This document shows positions 1-8,114 of a stretch of DNA of 64,000 nt, in pieces (the first letter of the stretch is position 1; the number at the start of each line of letters is the position of its first letter). The stretch is taken from positions 1-64,000 of the forward strand of contig WGFY01000035.1 of assembly GCA_015491995.1 (NCBI GenBank). The letters run 5' to 3'. Under the pieces are notes generated by a model. The model ran no database searches. It was given only the letters and a program-made list of their open reading frames with translations, and was not told the origin of the DNA. The DNA is from Mesoaciditoga sp. GTDB lineage: Bacteria; Thermotogota; Thermotogae; Mesoaciditogales; Mesoaciditogaceae. Made by a program: the position numbers and the translations under genes.

Positions 1-132
1 CAACGGATTTTTCCCAAGGGATAGTATTATAAATCCGAGAATGATCAAAGAGATTAGAATCGAAAAAATAGACATTAAAAATATTGAAAGCTTGGAAGGA
101 TCTTCTCTCCTTTTTTCTATTTTTAGTTTCAC
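1..132 (-). CDS. ABC transporter permease, N-terminal part (window edge)
   Basis: Partial gene running off the left edge. It starts at GTG (130-132), which overlaps the TGA stop of the upstream ATPase as GTGA. The visible 44 residues have a basic N-terminus, one hydrophobic membrane segment and end in a GKNPL motif. Permeases of the BMP/nucleoside ABC importers (YufP/NupP type) have this motif just after the first helix. The position behind two BMP binding proteins and the double ATPase fits a translationally coupled permease. The second permease expected in such systems would lie outside the window. Confidence 0.75.
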   Translation of the reverse strand, partial: MKLKIEKRREDPSKLSIFLMSIFSILISLIILGFIILSLGKNPL

Positions 133-1655
133 TTTTGTTCGACTCCTTCTTTTTTAATACCTGCCATCATCAATCCTATTTCTTCAAGTCGAGACTCGTC
201 CGGTTCGCTAAATCCCATTATTTTTCCCTCGTAAATAACGGCCACTCGATCGGATAGAGTGAATATCTCTTCCAAATCTCCGGCTATCAATAAAACAGCT
301 GCCCCCTTGTCTCGCGCATCCAACAAAGTCTTGTAAACGAATTCCATCGCTCCAACGTCCAAACCTCGTGTAGGGTGAACGGCTATTATAAGTTCAGGAT
401 CAACGGACAATTCACGTGCTAAAACGATCTTCTGCATATTTCCACCAGAAAGATATTTTACGCTCAAATTCACAGAAGATGTGGAAATTTGATACTCTTT
501 TACAAGTTTTTCAGCTGATTTTTTCAAAGAAAAAGGCTTGAAAAGATAAGGGTTAAAGTCGAATTTTTTTGATCTGAATATTTTTAAGAAAAGGTTGTAG
601 TACGCTGGCAGATTACCACACAAAGCTACACTCTTTCTGTCTTGTGGAATGTAAGCCACATTTTTTTTTATCCGCTTTTTGACATCAAGTGGTTGAATTT
701 TTGAGCCATCTATTTCAACCTCTCCCGTGTATTTTCTTAAACCGTAAATCGCTTCGGCCAACTCCCTTTGACCGTTGCCTGCAACTCCTGCTATGCCAAG
801 TATTTCTCCAGTTTTTACATCAAGATCTATTCCTTGAACGGCATAAGAACCTTCATCACCTTTAGACCAAAGCTTTTTGATTTTTAGTTTTGACTTTTGG
901 GGATGTGCCGGATTTTTAGGTATTCTTAAGATAACATCACGTCCAACCATCTTTTTCGCCAACATCTTCTCATCCGCTTCATCTTTCATGATTGTGCCGG
1001 CAACTTTTCCGTGCCTCATAACGGTGATGCGATCTGATATCTCAAGAACTTCTTTAAGCTTATGACTTATAAATATCACAGACGCACCGTATTTAAGCAT
1101 CTCCCTTATGGTTTTAAAAAGATTTTCTGCTTCTTGTGGCGTAAGTATAGCCGTAGGTTCATCCAAAATCATTATCTTGGAGTTCATGTAAAGAAGTTTT
1201 AATATTTCAACGCGCTGTTGTTCCCCAGCAGACAACTGCCATATACGGCTGTTGGGGTTTACGTCAAGACCAAACTTTTCGGAAAGTGCCTTGACTCTTT
1301 TTTTTATCATATCTATTTTTGGAAAGAGTTTGAATTCATTCAGACCAAGTGCTATGTTTTCTGAAACGCTAAAAGAGGGCACCAAGCTGAAATGTTGCTG
1401 AATCATTCCTATGCCGTACTCCATTGCACGATGTGGTGAAGTTATGTCAACTTTTTCGTCGTCTATGTACATATCTCCGCTGTCTGGTTTGTATATTCCA
1501 TAGGTTATGTTCATCAAAGTCGTTTTTCCCGCACCATTTTCTCCCAAAAGCGCATGGACTTCGCCCTTAAAAAGGGCGAAGTCCACGTGATCGTTTGCCA
1601 ATACTCCTGGAAAAGTTTTAACTATGTTTGAGAGTTTTAGAACAAATTCGCTCAT
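129..1655 (-). CDS. Nucleoside/sugar ABC transporter ATP-binding protein (two fused ATPase domains)
   Basis: A 508-residue double ABC ATPase that powers the importer whose binding proteins lie upstream. The first domain has Walker A GENGAGKTT, signature LSAGEQQR and Walker B MILDEPTA. The second has a degenerate Walker A (GVAGNGQRE) and signature LSGGNMQK, as is usual in the RbsA/YufO (NupO) group. An upstream in-frame start is possible, but ATG at 1653-1655 begins the conserved MSEFVLKLSNIVK sequence and has GAGAAG upstream; it lies 7 bases after the stop of the preceding BMP gene. The order BMP-BMP-ATPase-permease supports nucleoside uptake; the exact substrate is not visible. Confidence 0.93.
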   Translation of the reverse strand: MSEFVLKLSNIVKTFPGVLANDHVDFALFKGEVHALLGENGAGKTTLMNITYGIYKPDSGDMYIDDEKVDITSPHRAMEYGIGMIQQHFSLVPSFSVSENIALGLNEFKLFPKIDMIKKRVKALSEKFGLDVNPNSRIWQLSAGEQQRVEILKLLYMNSKIMILDEPTAILTPQEAENLFKTIREMLKYGASVIFISHKLKEVLEISDRITVMRHGKVAGTIMKDEADEKMLAKKMVGRDVILRIPKNPAHPQKSKLKIKKLWSKGDEGSYAVQGIDLDVKTGEILGIAGVAGNGQRELAEAIYGLRKYTGEVEIDGSKIQPLDVKKRIKKNVAYIPQDRKSVALCGNLPAYYNLFLKIFRSKKFDFNPYLFKPFSLKKSAEKLVKEYQISTSSVNLSVKYLSGGNMQKIVLARELSVDPELIIAVHPTRGLDVGAMEFVYKTLLDARDKGAAVLLIAGDLEEIFTLSDRVAVIYEGKIMGFSEPDESRLEEIGLMMAGIKKEGVEQK

Positions 1656-1662
1656 ATTCTTC

Positions 1663-2736
1663 TCATTTCTTCGGTATTTTTCCAACAACTCCATCAACGA
1701 ACCACTGTACAGATAAGAGCTCACTGTCACTCATGATCTTTCCAGCAGGAACTCTAAGCTTACCATTTTGATCGTAAATTGGACCTTCAAAAACTTTAAA
1801 GTTCCCGCTTTTGATCTCATTTTCCATTGCAAAAACAAGTTTTTTAACACTTTCAGGAACGAGTTTGCTCATGGGTGCGAGTTCAACTACGCCGTCTTTC
1901 ATCCCTCCCCAATAGGATCTGGATTTCCACGTTCCATTTAGAACTCTCTTTACATCTGGGACGTAGAATTTTGACCAATTCCAGATGGGAGAAGTTAGGT
2001 AAGCGTGGGGGCCGAATTTACCCATGTTAGGTGAGTCGTATCCTATTGCGTAAACACCTTTTTCTTCGGCAGCTTCAATGGCAGCCGGAGAATCTTGATG
2101 CTGTGCTATGACATCACAACCGGAATTTATGAGACTCAGAGCGGCTTCTTTTTCCACTGGTGGATCGTACCAAGAATATGTCCATACAACGTGCACCGTT
2201 GCTCTTGGATTTACAGCCCTAACACCAAGCGTGAATGCGTCTATTCCCCTGACGACTTCAGGAATTGCGTAAGCTGCAACAAAACCTATTTTGTTACTTT
2301 TCGTCATCGCGCCTGCTATCAGACCTGAGAGAAATCTCGGTTCGTACATTTTTCCAAAATACTCTCCAAGATTTTTGGACAGTTCGTAGCCCGCACACAT
2401 CTCGTATACTACATTTGGATGTATCTTGGCAGATTGAGCTACTTGATTCATATATCCAAAACTCGTTGAGAATATAAGGTTATATCCTCTTGAAGCAAGT
2501 GTGTTTAGAACATTTAAGGAAGGGGCACCTTCAGGAACGTTTTCTATGTACTTTATCTGCACTTTATCACCAAACGCCTTTTTAAGCGCGACGACGCCAC
2601 CAACGTAGTGAGCCTGCGTCCACCCATTATCGTTGATCGGCCCAACGAAGATAAAACCGATCTTTAAAGGAGCTCCCATCGCCACAATACTCATTGATAA
2701 GAGAATAACGCTTAAAAGTAAAAGTTTAGATTTCAC
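1663..2736 (-). CDS. BMP family substrate-binding protein (copy 2)
   Basis: A 357-residue extracytoplasmic binding protein of the BMP/Med/PnrA family, which binds purine nucleosides in the characterised members. It has a cleavable-type signal sequence (MKSKLLLLSVILLSMSIVAMG) and the family start KIGFIFVGPINDNGWTQAH. No lipobox cysteine is evident, so it is probably soluble or held by its signal anchor. The start is GTG at 2734-2736 behind AAGGAGG. It lies 15 bases after the neighbouring BMP gene and is closely similar to it along the whole length (shared motifs YIENVPEG, EVVRGIDAFTLGVR, EKEAALSLIN, VFEGPIYDQ), so the two arose by tandem duplication. Confidence 0.93.
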   Translation of the reverse strand: MKSKLLLLSVILLSMSIVAMGAPLKIGFIFVGPINDNGWTQAHYVGGVVALKKAFGDKVQIKYIENVPEGAPSLNVLNTLASRGYNLIFSTSFGYMNQVAQSAKIHPNVVYEMCAGYELSKNLGEYFGKMYEPRFLSGLIAGAMTKSNKIGFVAAYAIPEVVRGIDAFTLGVRAVNPRATVHVVWTYSWYDPPVEKEAALSLINSGCDVIAQHQDSPAAIEAAEEKGVYAIGYDSPNMGKFGPHAYLTSPIWNWSKFYVPDVKRVLNGTWKSRSYWGGMKDGVVELAPMSKLVPESVKKLVFAMENEIKSGNFKVFEGPIYDQNGKLRVPAGKIMSDSELLSVQWFVDGVVGKIPKK

Positions 2737-2751
2737 AAATATCCCTCCTTG

Positions 2752-3810
2752 TTATTTGGATATGGTGCCAACTACACCTTTTACAAACCAATCCATAGAA
2801 AGTAGAGATTTATCCGTTGCAATTTTTCCAGATTGAATGGCAAGTTTTCCTTTTTGATCGTAAATTGGACCTTCAAAAACATGAAACGTGTGCATTTCCA
2901 ATTCTTTTTTCATGGCATTTACAAGTTTTTTTGTTTGCACCGGAACTATATCTGTCATTGGAGCTATACCAACTACACCTGTATCCAATCCACCCCAAAA
3001 GTTAGTGGATTTCCAAGTTCCATTCATAACCGCCTTTATATCTTTTTCGTAGAAAACTCCCCAATTGAAGGTAGCCGAGGTCAGGTAATACTTTGGAGCG
3101 AATTTTTTCATATCCGTGTTGTATCCAATGGCATATACGTTATTTTGCTCGGCAGCTTGAATTGGTGCTGCAGAGTCCGTTTCGGATTTTATGACGTCAC
3201 ACCCTGCATTTATCAAAGATAACGCCGCCTCTTTTTCAGTTGGTGGATCGTACCAGCTGTTTACCCAAACAACGTGCACCGTTGCATGTGGTTTAGTCAT
3301 TCTAACTCCCAATGTGAAAGCATTTATCCCTCTAACAACTTCAGGAGTTGGAAATGCCGCCACATATCCTATTTTTTCGCTTTTTGTCATTGCGCCTGCG
3401 ATCAATCCGGTTAAAAATTCGGATTGATAAATTCTTCCAAAATAATCACCCATGTTATGAGATGTCAGGTAACCAGAGCAATTTTCGAATATGACGTTTG
3501 GAAATTGTTTGGCAACTTGCGCGGTCTGCTGCATGTAACTGAAACTCGTAGTGTATATCAGATTGTATCCGCGGTTGGCAAGTGTCTTCAACACGCCAAT
3601 GGCTTCGGAACCTTCAGGTACATTTTCAATGTAACTTACTTTGATTTGATTTCCGAAGATCTTTTTCACATATTGCCTTCCAAGATCGTGAGCGTACGTC
3701 CACCCAGCATCTCCTACGGGGCCTACATATATAAAGGCCACTTTCAGTGGTGAAGCGAAAGCAAAAACACCAATCAGCATAAGAAAAAATGGTAAAAAAA
3801 GCTTCTTCAT
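2752..3810 (-). CDS. BMP family substrate-binding protein (copy 1)
   Basis: First gene of the minus-strand ABC operon, 352 residues, paralogue of the next gene. It has a signal peptide (hydrophobic LFLPFFLMLIGVFAFA, then the SPLKVAFIYVGPVGDAGW core). ATG at 3808-3810 follows AAAGGAGGAG. Differences from copy 2 cluster in the middle (around SETDSAAPIQ versus QHQDSPAAIE) and may give a different ligand preference. A possible extended -10 (TGGTAAAAT) lies about 60 bases upstream on the minus strand, but no good -35 was seen. Confidence 0.93.
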   Translation of the reverse strand: MKKLFLPFFLMLIGVFAFASPLKVAFIYVGPVGDAGWTYAHDLGRQYVKKIFGNQIKVSYIENVPEGSEAIGVLKTLANRGYNLIYTTSFSYMQQTAQVAKQFPNVIFENCSGYLTSHNMGDYFGRIYQSEFLTGLIAGAMTKSEKIGYVAAFPTPEVVRGINAFTLGVRMTKPHATVHVVWVNSWYDPPTEKEAALSLINAGCDVIKSETDSAAPIQAAEQNNVYAIGYNTDMKKFAPKYYLTSATFNWGVFYEKDIKAVMNGTWKSTNFWGGLDTGVVGIAPMTDIVPVQTKKLVNAMKKELEMHTFHVFEGPIYDQKGKLAIQSGKIATDKSLLSMDWFVKGVVGTISK

Positions 3811-3934
3811 CAGGACTCCTCCTTTTAGACAAAGATGAAAGCGATATTTTAAAACTCGTTTACTATTTTACCATATTTTGAAGATATTCTTGTGATAACG
3901 TTGATGTGTTTCTTTTAATTAAACTTTTGCGAAC

Positions 3935-4447
3935 TTAACGGACACTTTGTGTTTTGAATTTTGTGACACGTGTTGCAAGTGGAAAGATCACGGCTATCTT
4001 TATGGCATCTACCCATATAAAGGGCAGCACTCCATACTTTATTGCATTTATGATACCTTTCACGTATATTGAAAGAATCAAGGCACCTGGTATGTATATG
4101 GATATCAATGCCATGAGCAGAAACACCATTCGCTTTATGCCGCTTTTCCTCCAAGCCACGGAGGCTATTATCGAAGCCGGAACGAAACCCCATAGATACC
4201 CCCCAGCTGGGCCAATCAACGTGGCTATTCCACTTGCTCCACCGGCAAAAATCGGCAACCCAATTGTTCCAAGTGTTAAGTATCCCATTGAGACTTCAAA
4301 TGATTCAGATGGATTTAAAAATGCCGCCATCAAAAAGAAGGCAAACACCTGAAGGGTTATTGGAATTGGACCGATGGGGAAGGAAATAATAGAAAGCACG
4401 GATACAAGAGCAAGCCACAACGCCATTTTGGACACATGTTTTGCCAT
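3935..4447 (-). CDS. bioY: BioY family biotin transporter S component
   Basis: A 170-residue membrane protein with five to six predicted helices. It carries the BioY hallmarks PIPITLQ near residue 28, GLPIFAGG and the GPAGGYLWGF motif. BioY is the substrate-binding component of biotin ECF transporters and in some organisms works without a dedicated energising module; no ecfA/T genes are in the window. ATG at 4445-4447 has GGAGGAAT 6 bases upstream. It is the last gene of the operon that begins at 9791, 26 bases after tmcAL. Confidence 0.9.
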   Translation of the reverse strand: MAKHVSKMALWLALVSVLSIISFPIGPIPITLQVFAFFLMAAFLNPSESFEVSMGYLTLGTIGLPIFAGGASGIATLIGPAGGYLWGFVPASIIASVAWRKSGIKRMVFLLMALISIYIPGALILSIYVKGIINAIKYGVLPFIWVDAIKIAVIFPLATRVTKFKTQSVR

Positions 4448-4473
4448 TTGATATTCCTCCTTTAACTTCAGTT

Positions 4474-5709
4474 CTAAATTTCAATTGGCTTTTGAGAATC
4501 TCTGTGAAATTTTCTCTCACTCTCCTTTTTAAAAAGAAGAGTGTAAAAATCCGTGGCTTTTAAGTCAAATTCAAATTGTTTTTTAGCCAAAGGGATGTTC
4601 ACGTTTCTCTTTCTCAATGATTTGTTGAAATTCGACACGTTGGAAATAAGTGGTAATGAACAACGATCAGAAATTCTCCTGAGGATCTGTTTTCCTCGCT
4701 TTGTGAATCCGAGCAGGCGTAAATATTGTGGACCAAATTCGTTGGATTGCATTACAAAATCCCTTTTCACGTCGAATATCGCATATAACACTCTTCGTTT
4801 TATCCGTGTGAATGTGAAGCGTTTTGTCTTGATCTTTTTCAAGAATTCATTCATATCGTTGCTACTTTTAAGGGCATCTACCATACGCTTTGCCATTCCT
4901 TCGTTGAATCCATACAACATTTCCAATCCTTCTCTTGAAAGCATCAACGTTTTGAATCTTATGACCTCAAAGAGATCATCCATGAAAATCGGTCCACGGC
5001 CTGAGCTGATCTCTCTTTCAAGTATTTTGAGGGAAGAATTTGGAATGCCAGTCAATTCTTTATTTTCAAGTATTGCTTTTCTAAGAGCGGTAGCACTCGG
5101 GATCTCAAAAATTTTTTCTTCGTTGTAAGATGAGCCTTTACGTTTGATGGCATTAGGTGTGATTTTAGAGCTCAAACGTTTAAGAGACGCTAAATACTCC
5201 AAACCAAGAATGTTGTTAGAATACCGAATTTGATCGGTATCAATTCTTTCGTGAGAAAGCAAATCTGAAATGGTACGCCGGCGGGCATTTGGAAATGATA
5301 AGCCTTGTTTCAAATATTTTTTCAGTAGCCGCTGATACTCTTTTGGCTCTTCCACTATCAAAGAGGCTATTTTAGAAAGGGTTCGAATGTCGTTCGTTTC
5401 AGAACCAAATACGATATCCGTTACAACATTCATGGAGTTCAGCAACGCAACCGCTCCAAATGCAAATCCACTTGCATCTTGAATGGAATAAACAGTTGGG
5501 AGCTCGAAGATAGCGTCCACGCCGGCTTTCAACGCCATTTCCGCTCTTGCAAATTTGTCTATAATAGCGGGTTCGCCCCGTTGAACGAAATTTCCGCTCA
5601 TTACAGCCACTACAAAATCTGGCTTTACCAAATTCGAAGAGAATTTCAAATGGTACATGTGACCTACATGTAAAGGATTGTACTCAACTATGATACCAAG
5701 GATTTTCAC
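4474..5709 (-). CDS. tmcAL: tRNA(Met) cytidine acetate ligase TmcAL
   Basis: A 411-residue protein of the YlbM/TmcAL family, which acetylates the wobble cytidine of elongator tRNA-Met using acetate and ATP. The N-terminal nucleotidyltransferase motif is clear: GIIVEYNPLHVGHMYHL, then MSGNFVQRGEPAIIDKFARAEM. The C-terminal part is basic, as expected for tRNA binding. The start is GTG (5707-5709), overlapping the stop of the preceding membrane-protein gene (GTGA). Length and motif spacing are normal for the family. Confidence 0.92.
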   Translation of the reverse strand: MKILGIIVEYNPLHVGHMYHLKFSSNLVKPDFVVAVMSGNFVQRGEPAIIDKFARAEMALKAGVDAIFELPTVYSIQDASGFAFGAVALLNSMNVVTDIVFGSETNDIRTLSKIASLIVEEPKEYQRLLKKYLKQGLSFPNARRRTISDLLSHERIDTDQIRYSNNILGLEYLASLKRLSSKITPNAIKRKGSSYNEEKIFEIPSATALRKAILENKELTGIPNSSLKILEREISSGRGPIFMDDLFEVIRFKTLMLSREGLEMLYGFNEGMAKRMVDALKSSNDMNEFLKKIKTKRFTFTRIKRRVLYAIFDVKRDFVMQSNEFGPQYLRLLGFTKRGKQILRRISDRCSLPLISNVSNFNKSLRKRNVNIPLAKKQFEFDLKATDFYTLLFKKESERKFHRDSQKPIEI

Positions 5710-6176
5710 CGTTTTTCACCAAATGAGATGTCCATCAAATCTAAAATTGAAAAGATCGTTATCACAACGGAAAAGCTAAAGATCATGAATCCTAAAGTTA
5801 AGAGGAAAGAGTTGGAAGCGATCTGCTGATCACCAAAGAACTCCATTCCAAGCCAATTGGCGCCATGTGTTACCATTTCAAACAATTCCAAGATCAAAGC
5901 GATCGAATTTGAGATCACCGATATCGTGGAAAAAACATAGCCAACATACTCATCTGTAAGTCTCTTCACAGTTGATAATTGGATTGCCACGCCTCCAACC
6001 GCCATTGAGATGAATATGGTGAGAACTATCCTAGAAAAATAAACGTACGTTCCAAGCAATTGATTTATGGATTGAGAAGTGGCTATGACCGTTCCAAAAG
6101 TTATTAGAAAAACTGCAGCCACAAAAAGTTCTGACTCGCCTGTAAACAAATACAGAAAGGTTTTCCAGGATTTCAC
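5706..6176 (-). CDS. Hypothetical four-helix membrane protein
   Basis: A 156-residue protein with about four hydrophobic segments (around residues 15-32, 48-66, 80-100 and 122-146). No motif was recognised and it contains no cysteine. It lies between acylphosphatase and tmcAL and overlaps the latter by four bases, so it is translated as part of the operon. Function unknown. Confidence 0.75.
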   Translation of the reverse strand: MKSWKTFLYLFTGESELFVAAVFLITFGTVIATSQSINQLLGTYVYFSRIVLTIFISMAVGGVAIQLSTVKRLTDEYVGYVFSTISVISNSIALILELFEMVTHGANWLGMEFFGDQQIASNSFLLTLGFMIFSFSVVITIFSILDLMDISFGEKR

Positions 6177-6189
6177 TTAAAATCTCCCT

Positions 6190-6456
6190 TCAATGAATTT
6201 CAAAATCATAATAATTCATTGGTGAAATGATCGTTACCTCAATTTCTCTAACTTGAGAAAAGCTTGGACCGGATTTCAAATATCTTTCAAGCTCGAGTAA
6301 AATTTTCTCTTCTCCTTGAGCTAAAATCGTTACCGTCCCATCAAATTCGTTTTGAACGTAGCCTTTTACTCCCAAGCTTTGTGCATGATGATAGACAAAT
6401 GATCTGAATCCCACGCCTTGAACCAAACCATGGATTTTATACACTTTTGCCACCAT
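6190..6456 (-). CDS. acyP: Acylphosphatase
   Basis: A small protein (88 residues from the ATG at 6454-6456) that hydrolyses acyl phosphates. The signature VYKIHGLVQGVGFRSFVYHHA holds the phosphate loop and catalytic Arg; the catalytic Asn is in the YVQNEFDGTV motif. A longer TTG-started form beginning at 6480 is open, but the ATG places the start where the family normally begins. It sits between the PAP2-like gene and a membrane-protein gene in a dense operon. Confidence 0.93.
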   Translation of the reverse strand: MVAKVYKIHGLVQGVGFRSFVYHHAQSLGVKGYVQNEFDGTVTILAQGEEKILLELERYLKSGPSFSQVREIEVTIISPMNYYDFEIH

Positions 6457-6483
6457 CTTACACCATTCGCCCAACGTCAAAAA

Positions 6484-6894
6484 TCATAAAATCCACCCCA
6501 CCAAGGTACCTATCAACAGTCCAACTATAATTTCTGAAACTTTATGACCGGATAAGGTGTTGAATTTTTTCTTCGTAATTTCTTGAAGCGCTTGCGCATG
6601 CCGACCAACTTCCCGTCTTAAATGTAGAGCATCGGTGATGACGACGATTGCCAAAATAAAAGCTATGGCAAATTGAGAGCTCGAAAAACCTTCGCATCTT
6701 CCAACGGCAATTGCCAATCCTGTTACGGTCGCCGTGTGCGCACTTGGCATGCCGCCTGTTGAAGCGTAAAGAGTGAATTCCCATTTTTTGCTCTTGAAAA
6801 ATGTCAAAATCAACTTCACACTTTGTGCTGTCAACCAAGAGCCAGCAGCTGCCCAAAGGTAAATGTTTTTAAACAGATCGTATATCTCTTTCAT
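6484..6894 (-). CDS. Divergent PAP2 family membrane protein (YuiD-like)
   Basis: A 136-residue membrane protein of the divergent PAP2 (DUF212) group. Visible motifs are QSVKLILTFFKSKKW and the conserved GGMPSAHTATVTGLA near residue 48, followed by DALHLRREVGRHA. The group is related to PAP2 phosphatases but its substrate is not known. Its ATG overlaps the stop of the metallophosphoesterase gene (ATGA), which suggests coupled translation. Confidence 0.87.
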   Translation of the reverse strand: MKEIYDLFKNIYLWAAAGSWLTAQSVKLILTFFKSKKWEFTLYASTGGMPSAHTATVTGLAIAVGRCEGFSSSQFAIAFILAIVVITDALHLRREVGRHAQALQEITKKKFNTLSGHKVSEIIVGLLIGTLVGWIL

Positions 6895-8108
6895 TTTGGA
6901 ATCCTTATTCTGCTTATCAAGTTCGTTTCCACGACAAGCTCATCATCTTTTTCTTCGACGATAACGTAATTCATCTCAACTTTTTTGTGAAAGGCGATTT
7001 GTCCGTATTTCCCGCGCGATTTTTCAACGAGTGGCCTCCATGTGCCTGTGTTGGCGTAATATCTCAATCCAGCAGGTGTGGGAATGGTGTAAAGTCCCGG
7101 CATGTGATTGTGCCCAAACAACACCATTTTCAAACAAGAGTAATCCAGCTCAGGCACTTCTTCAGAGTAACCGGCCACATCTTCAAGTTTTAGCTTCCAC
7201 TCTGGGTTCCAATAAGCGTTCAAAATTCTTTCAGCCCTTCTCTTCAGGTAGTTGGTGTCTTCTACTCTGAAGAGCATATCCATGAATTTGACTATTCTCC
7301 TACCAAAATCGAACCATCCAGATTTTTGTGTGAAAAAATCACTTAACCAATAAGTGCGCGGAAATTTCACATGGATCCACGTTTTAGCCTCTTCACTTCT
7401 GAAAGTGGCGGAAAAACTTTTCTTCCACTCATCTATGAGATCCACAGGAAGCTCGTAAATGGACATTATGTATTTTAACCAATCCATGGTATGAGAAAGC
7501 GGCCTGACGTTGTCGTAATCTCTTGCAACCTCTTCTGGCAAATTCACCAATTTTAAAAGCGGTTCGAACTGTACCATTGTCCTTCTCGTTACGTAGTCAC
7601 CTATTGGTGGTATTAAATGCCCATTGACCGTGTAAGAGAAAGAATTTGTAACGTCATATTGATTACCATGCTGAGCAAATATCCCAATACTTTCATCGTA
7701 GAAATGGGTAACTATTTGGAAATTTTGAGAATGGATCTTCTCAGTCAAAACATTTTTCAATTTTTCGTTGAGAGATATATAATAATCATGATTGCCTACC
7801 ACATATGTTATCTTGTGTTTTTTGGCAAAATTTGATAGTGCGTCAAAGAAAAGCTTATGTTTGTTGTAGATCATCTCGATTACGTCTCCATTCAGGGAGG
7901 TGCAAAGGGTGGAAAAATCAACAAGATTCAAATTTCTTACCATTTCACTTTCTAAAATTTCCAATCCATCTCCCAAAATCACCAATTCCACATTTTTTCT
8001 ACCAGCACCATCGATATCATTTAGGAGTTTTGAAAATTCCAGGTCGTAGGCAAAATCATCACTCGCCGAACCGTCTCCAACATGTAAATCACTCACAAAG
8101 AGTTTCAA
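6891..8108 (-). CDS. Calcineurin-like metallophosphoesterase
   Basis: A 405-residue predicted cytosolic phosphoesterase with an intact dinuclear metal site: SDLHVGD at residues 5-11, LGDGLEI near 45, VVGNHDYY near 104, HGNQYD near 141 and LFGHNHMPG near 333. The start is TTG (8106-8108); the ribosome binding site GGTGA overlaps the stop of the mutase gene. The middle region (about residues 160-300) is not a standard part of the fold and may confer specificity. Substrate not recognisable. Confidence 0.88.
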   Translation of the reverse strand: MKLFVSDLHVGDGSASDDFAYDLEFSKLLNDIDGAGRKNVELVILGDGLEILESEMVRNLNLVDFSTLCTSLNGDVIEMIYNKHKLFFDALSNFAKKHKITYVVGNHDYYISLNEKLKNVLTEKIHSQNFQIVTHFYDESIGIFAQHGNQYDVTNSFSYTVNGHLIPPIGDYVTRRTMVQFEPLLKLVNLPEEVARDYDNVRPLSHTMDWLKYIMSIYELPVDLIDEWKKSFSATFRSEEAKTWIHVKFPRTYWLSDFFTQKSGWFDFGRRIVKFMDMLFRVEDTNYLKRRAERILNAYWNPEWKLKLEDVAGYSEEVPELDYSCLKMVLFGHNHMPGLYTIPTPAGLRYYANTGTWRPLVEKSRGKYGQIAFHKKVEMNYVIVEEKDDELVVETNLISRIRIPK

Positions 8109-8114
8109 AAAAAA

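Noticed and set aside
1656-1730. N-terminal extension of the ABC ATPase
   Set aside because: It would overlap the BMP gene end by 68 bases and adds residues not typical of the family; the ATG at 1655 has a proper ribosome binding site.
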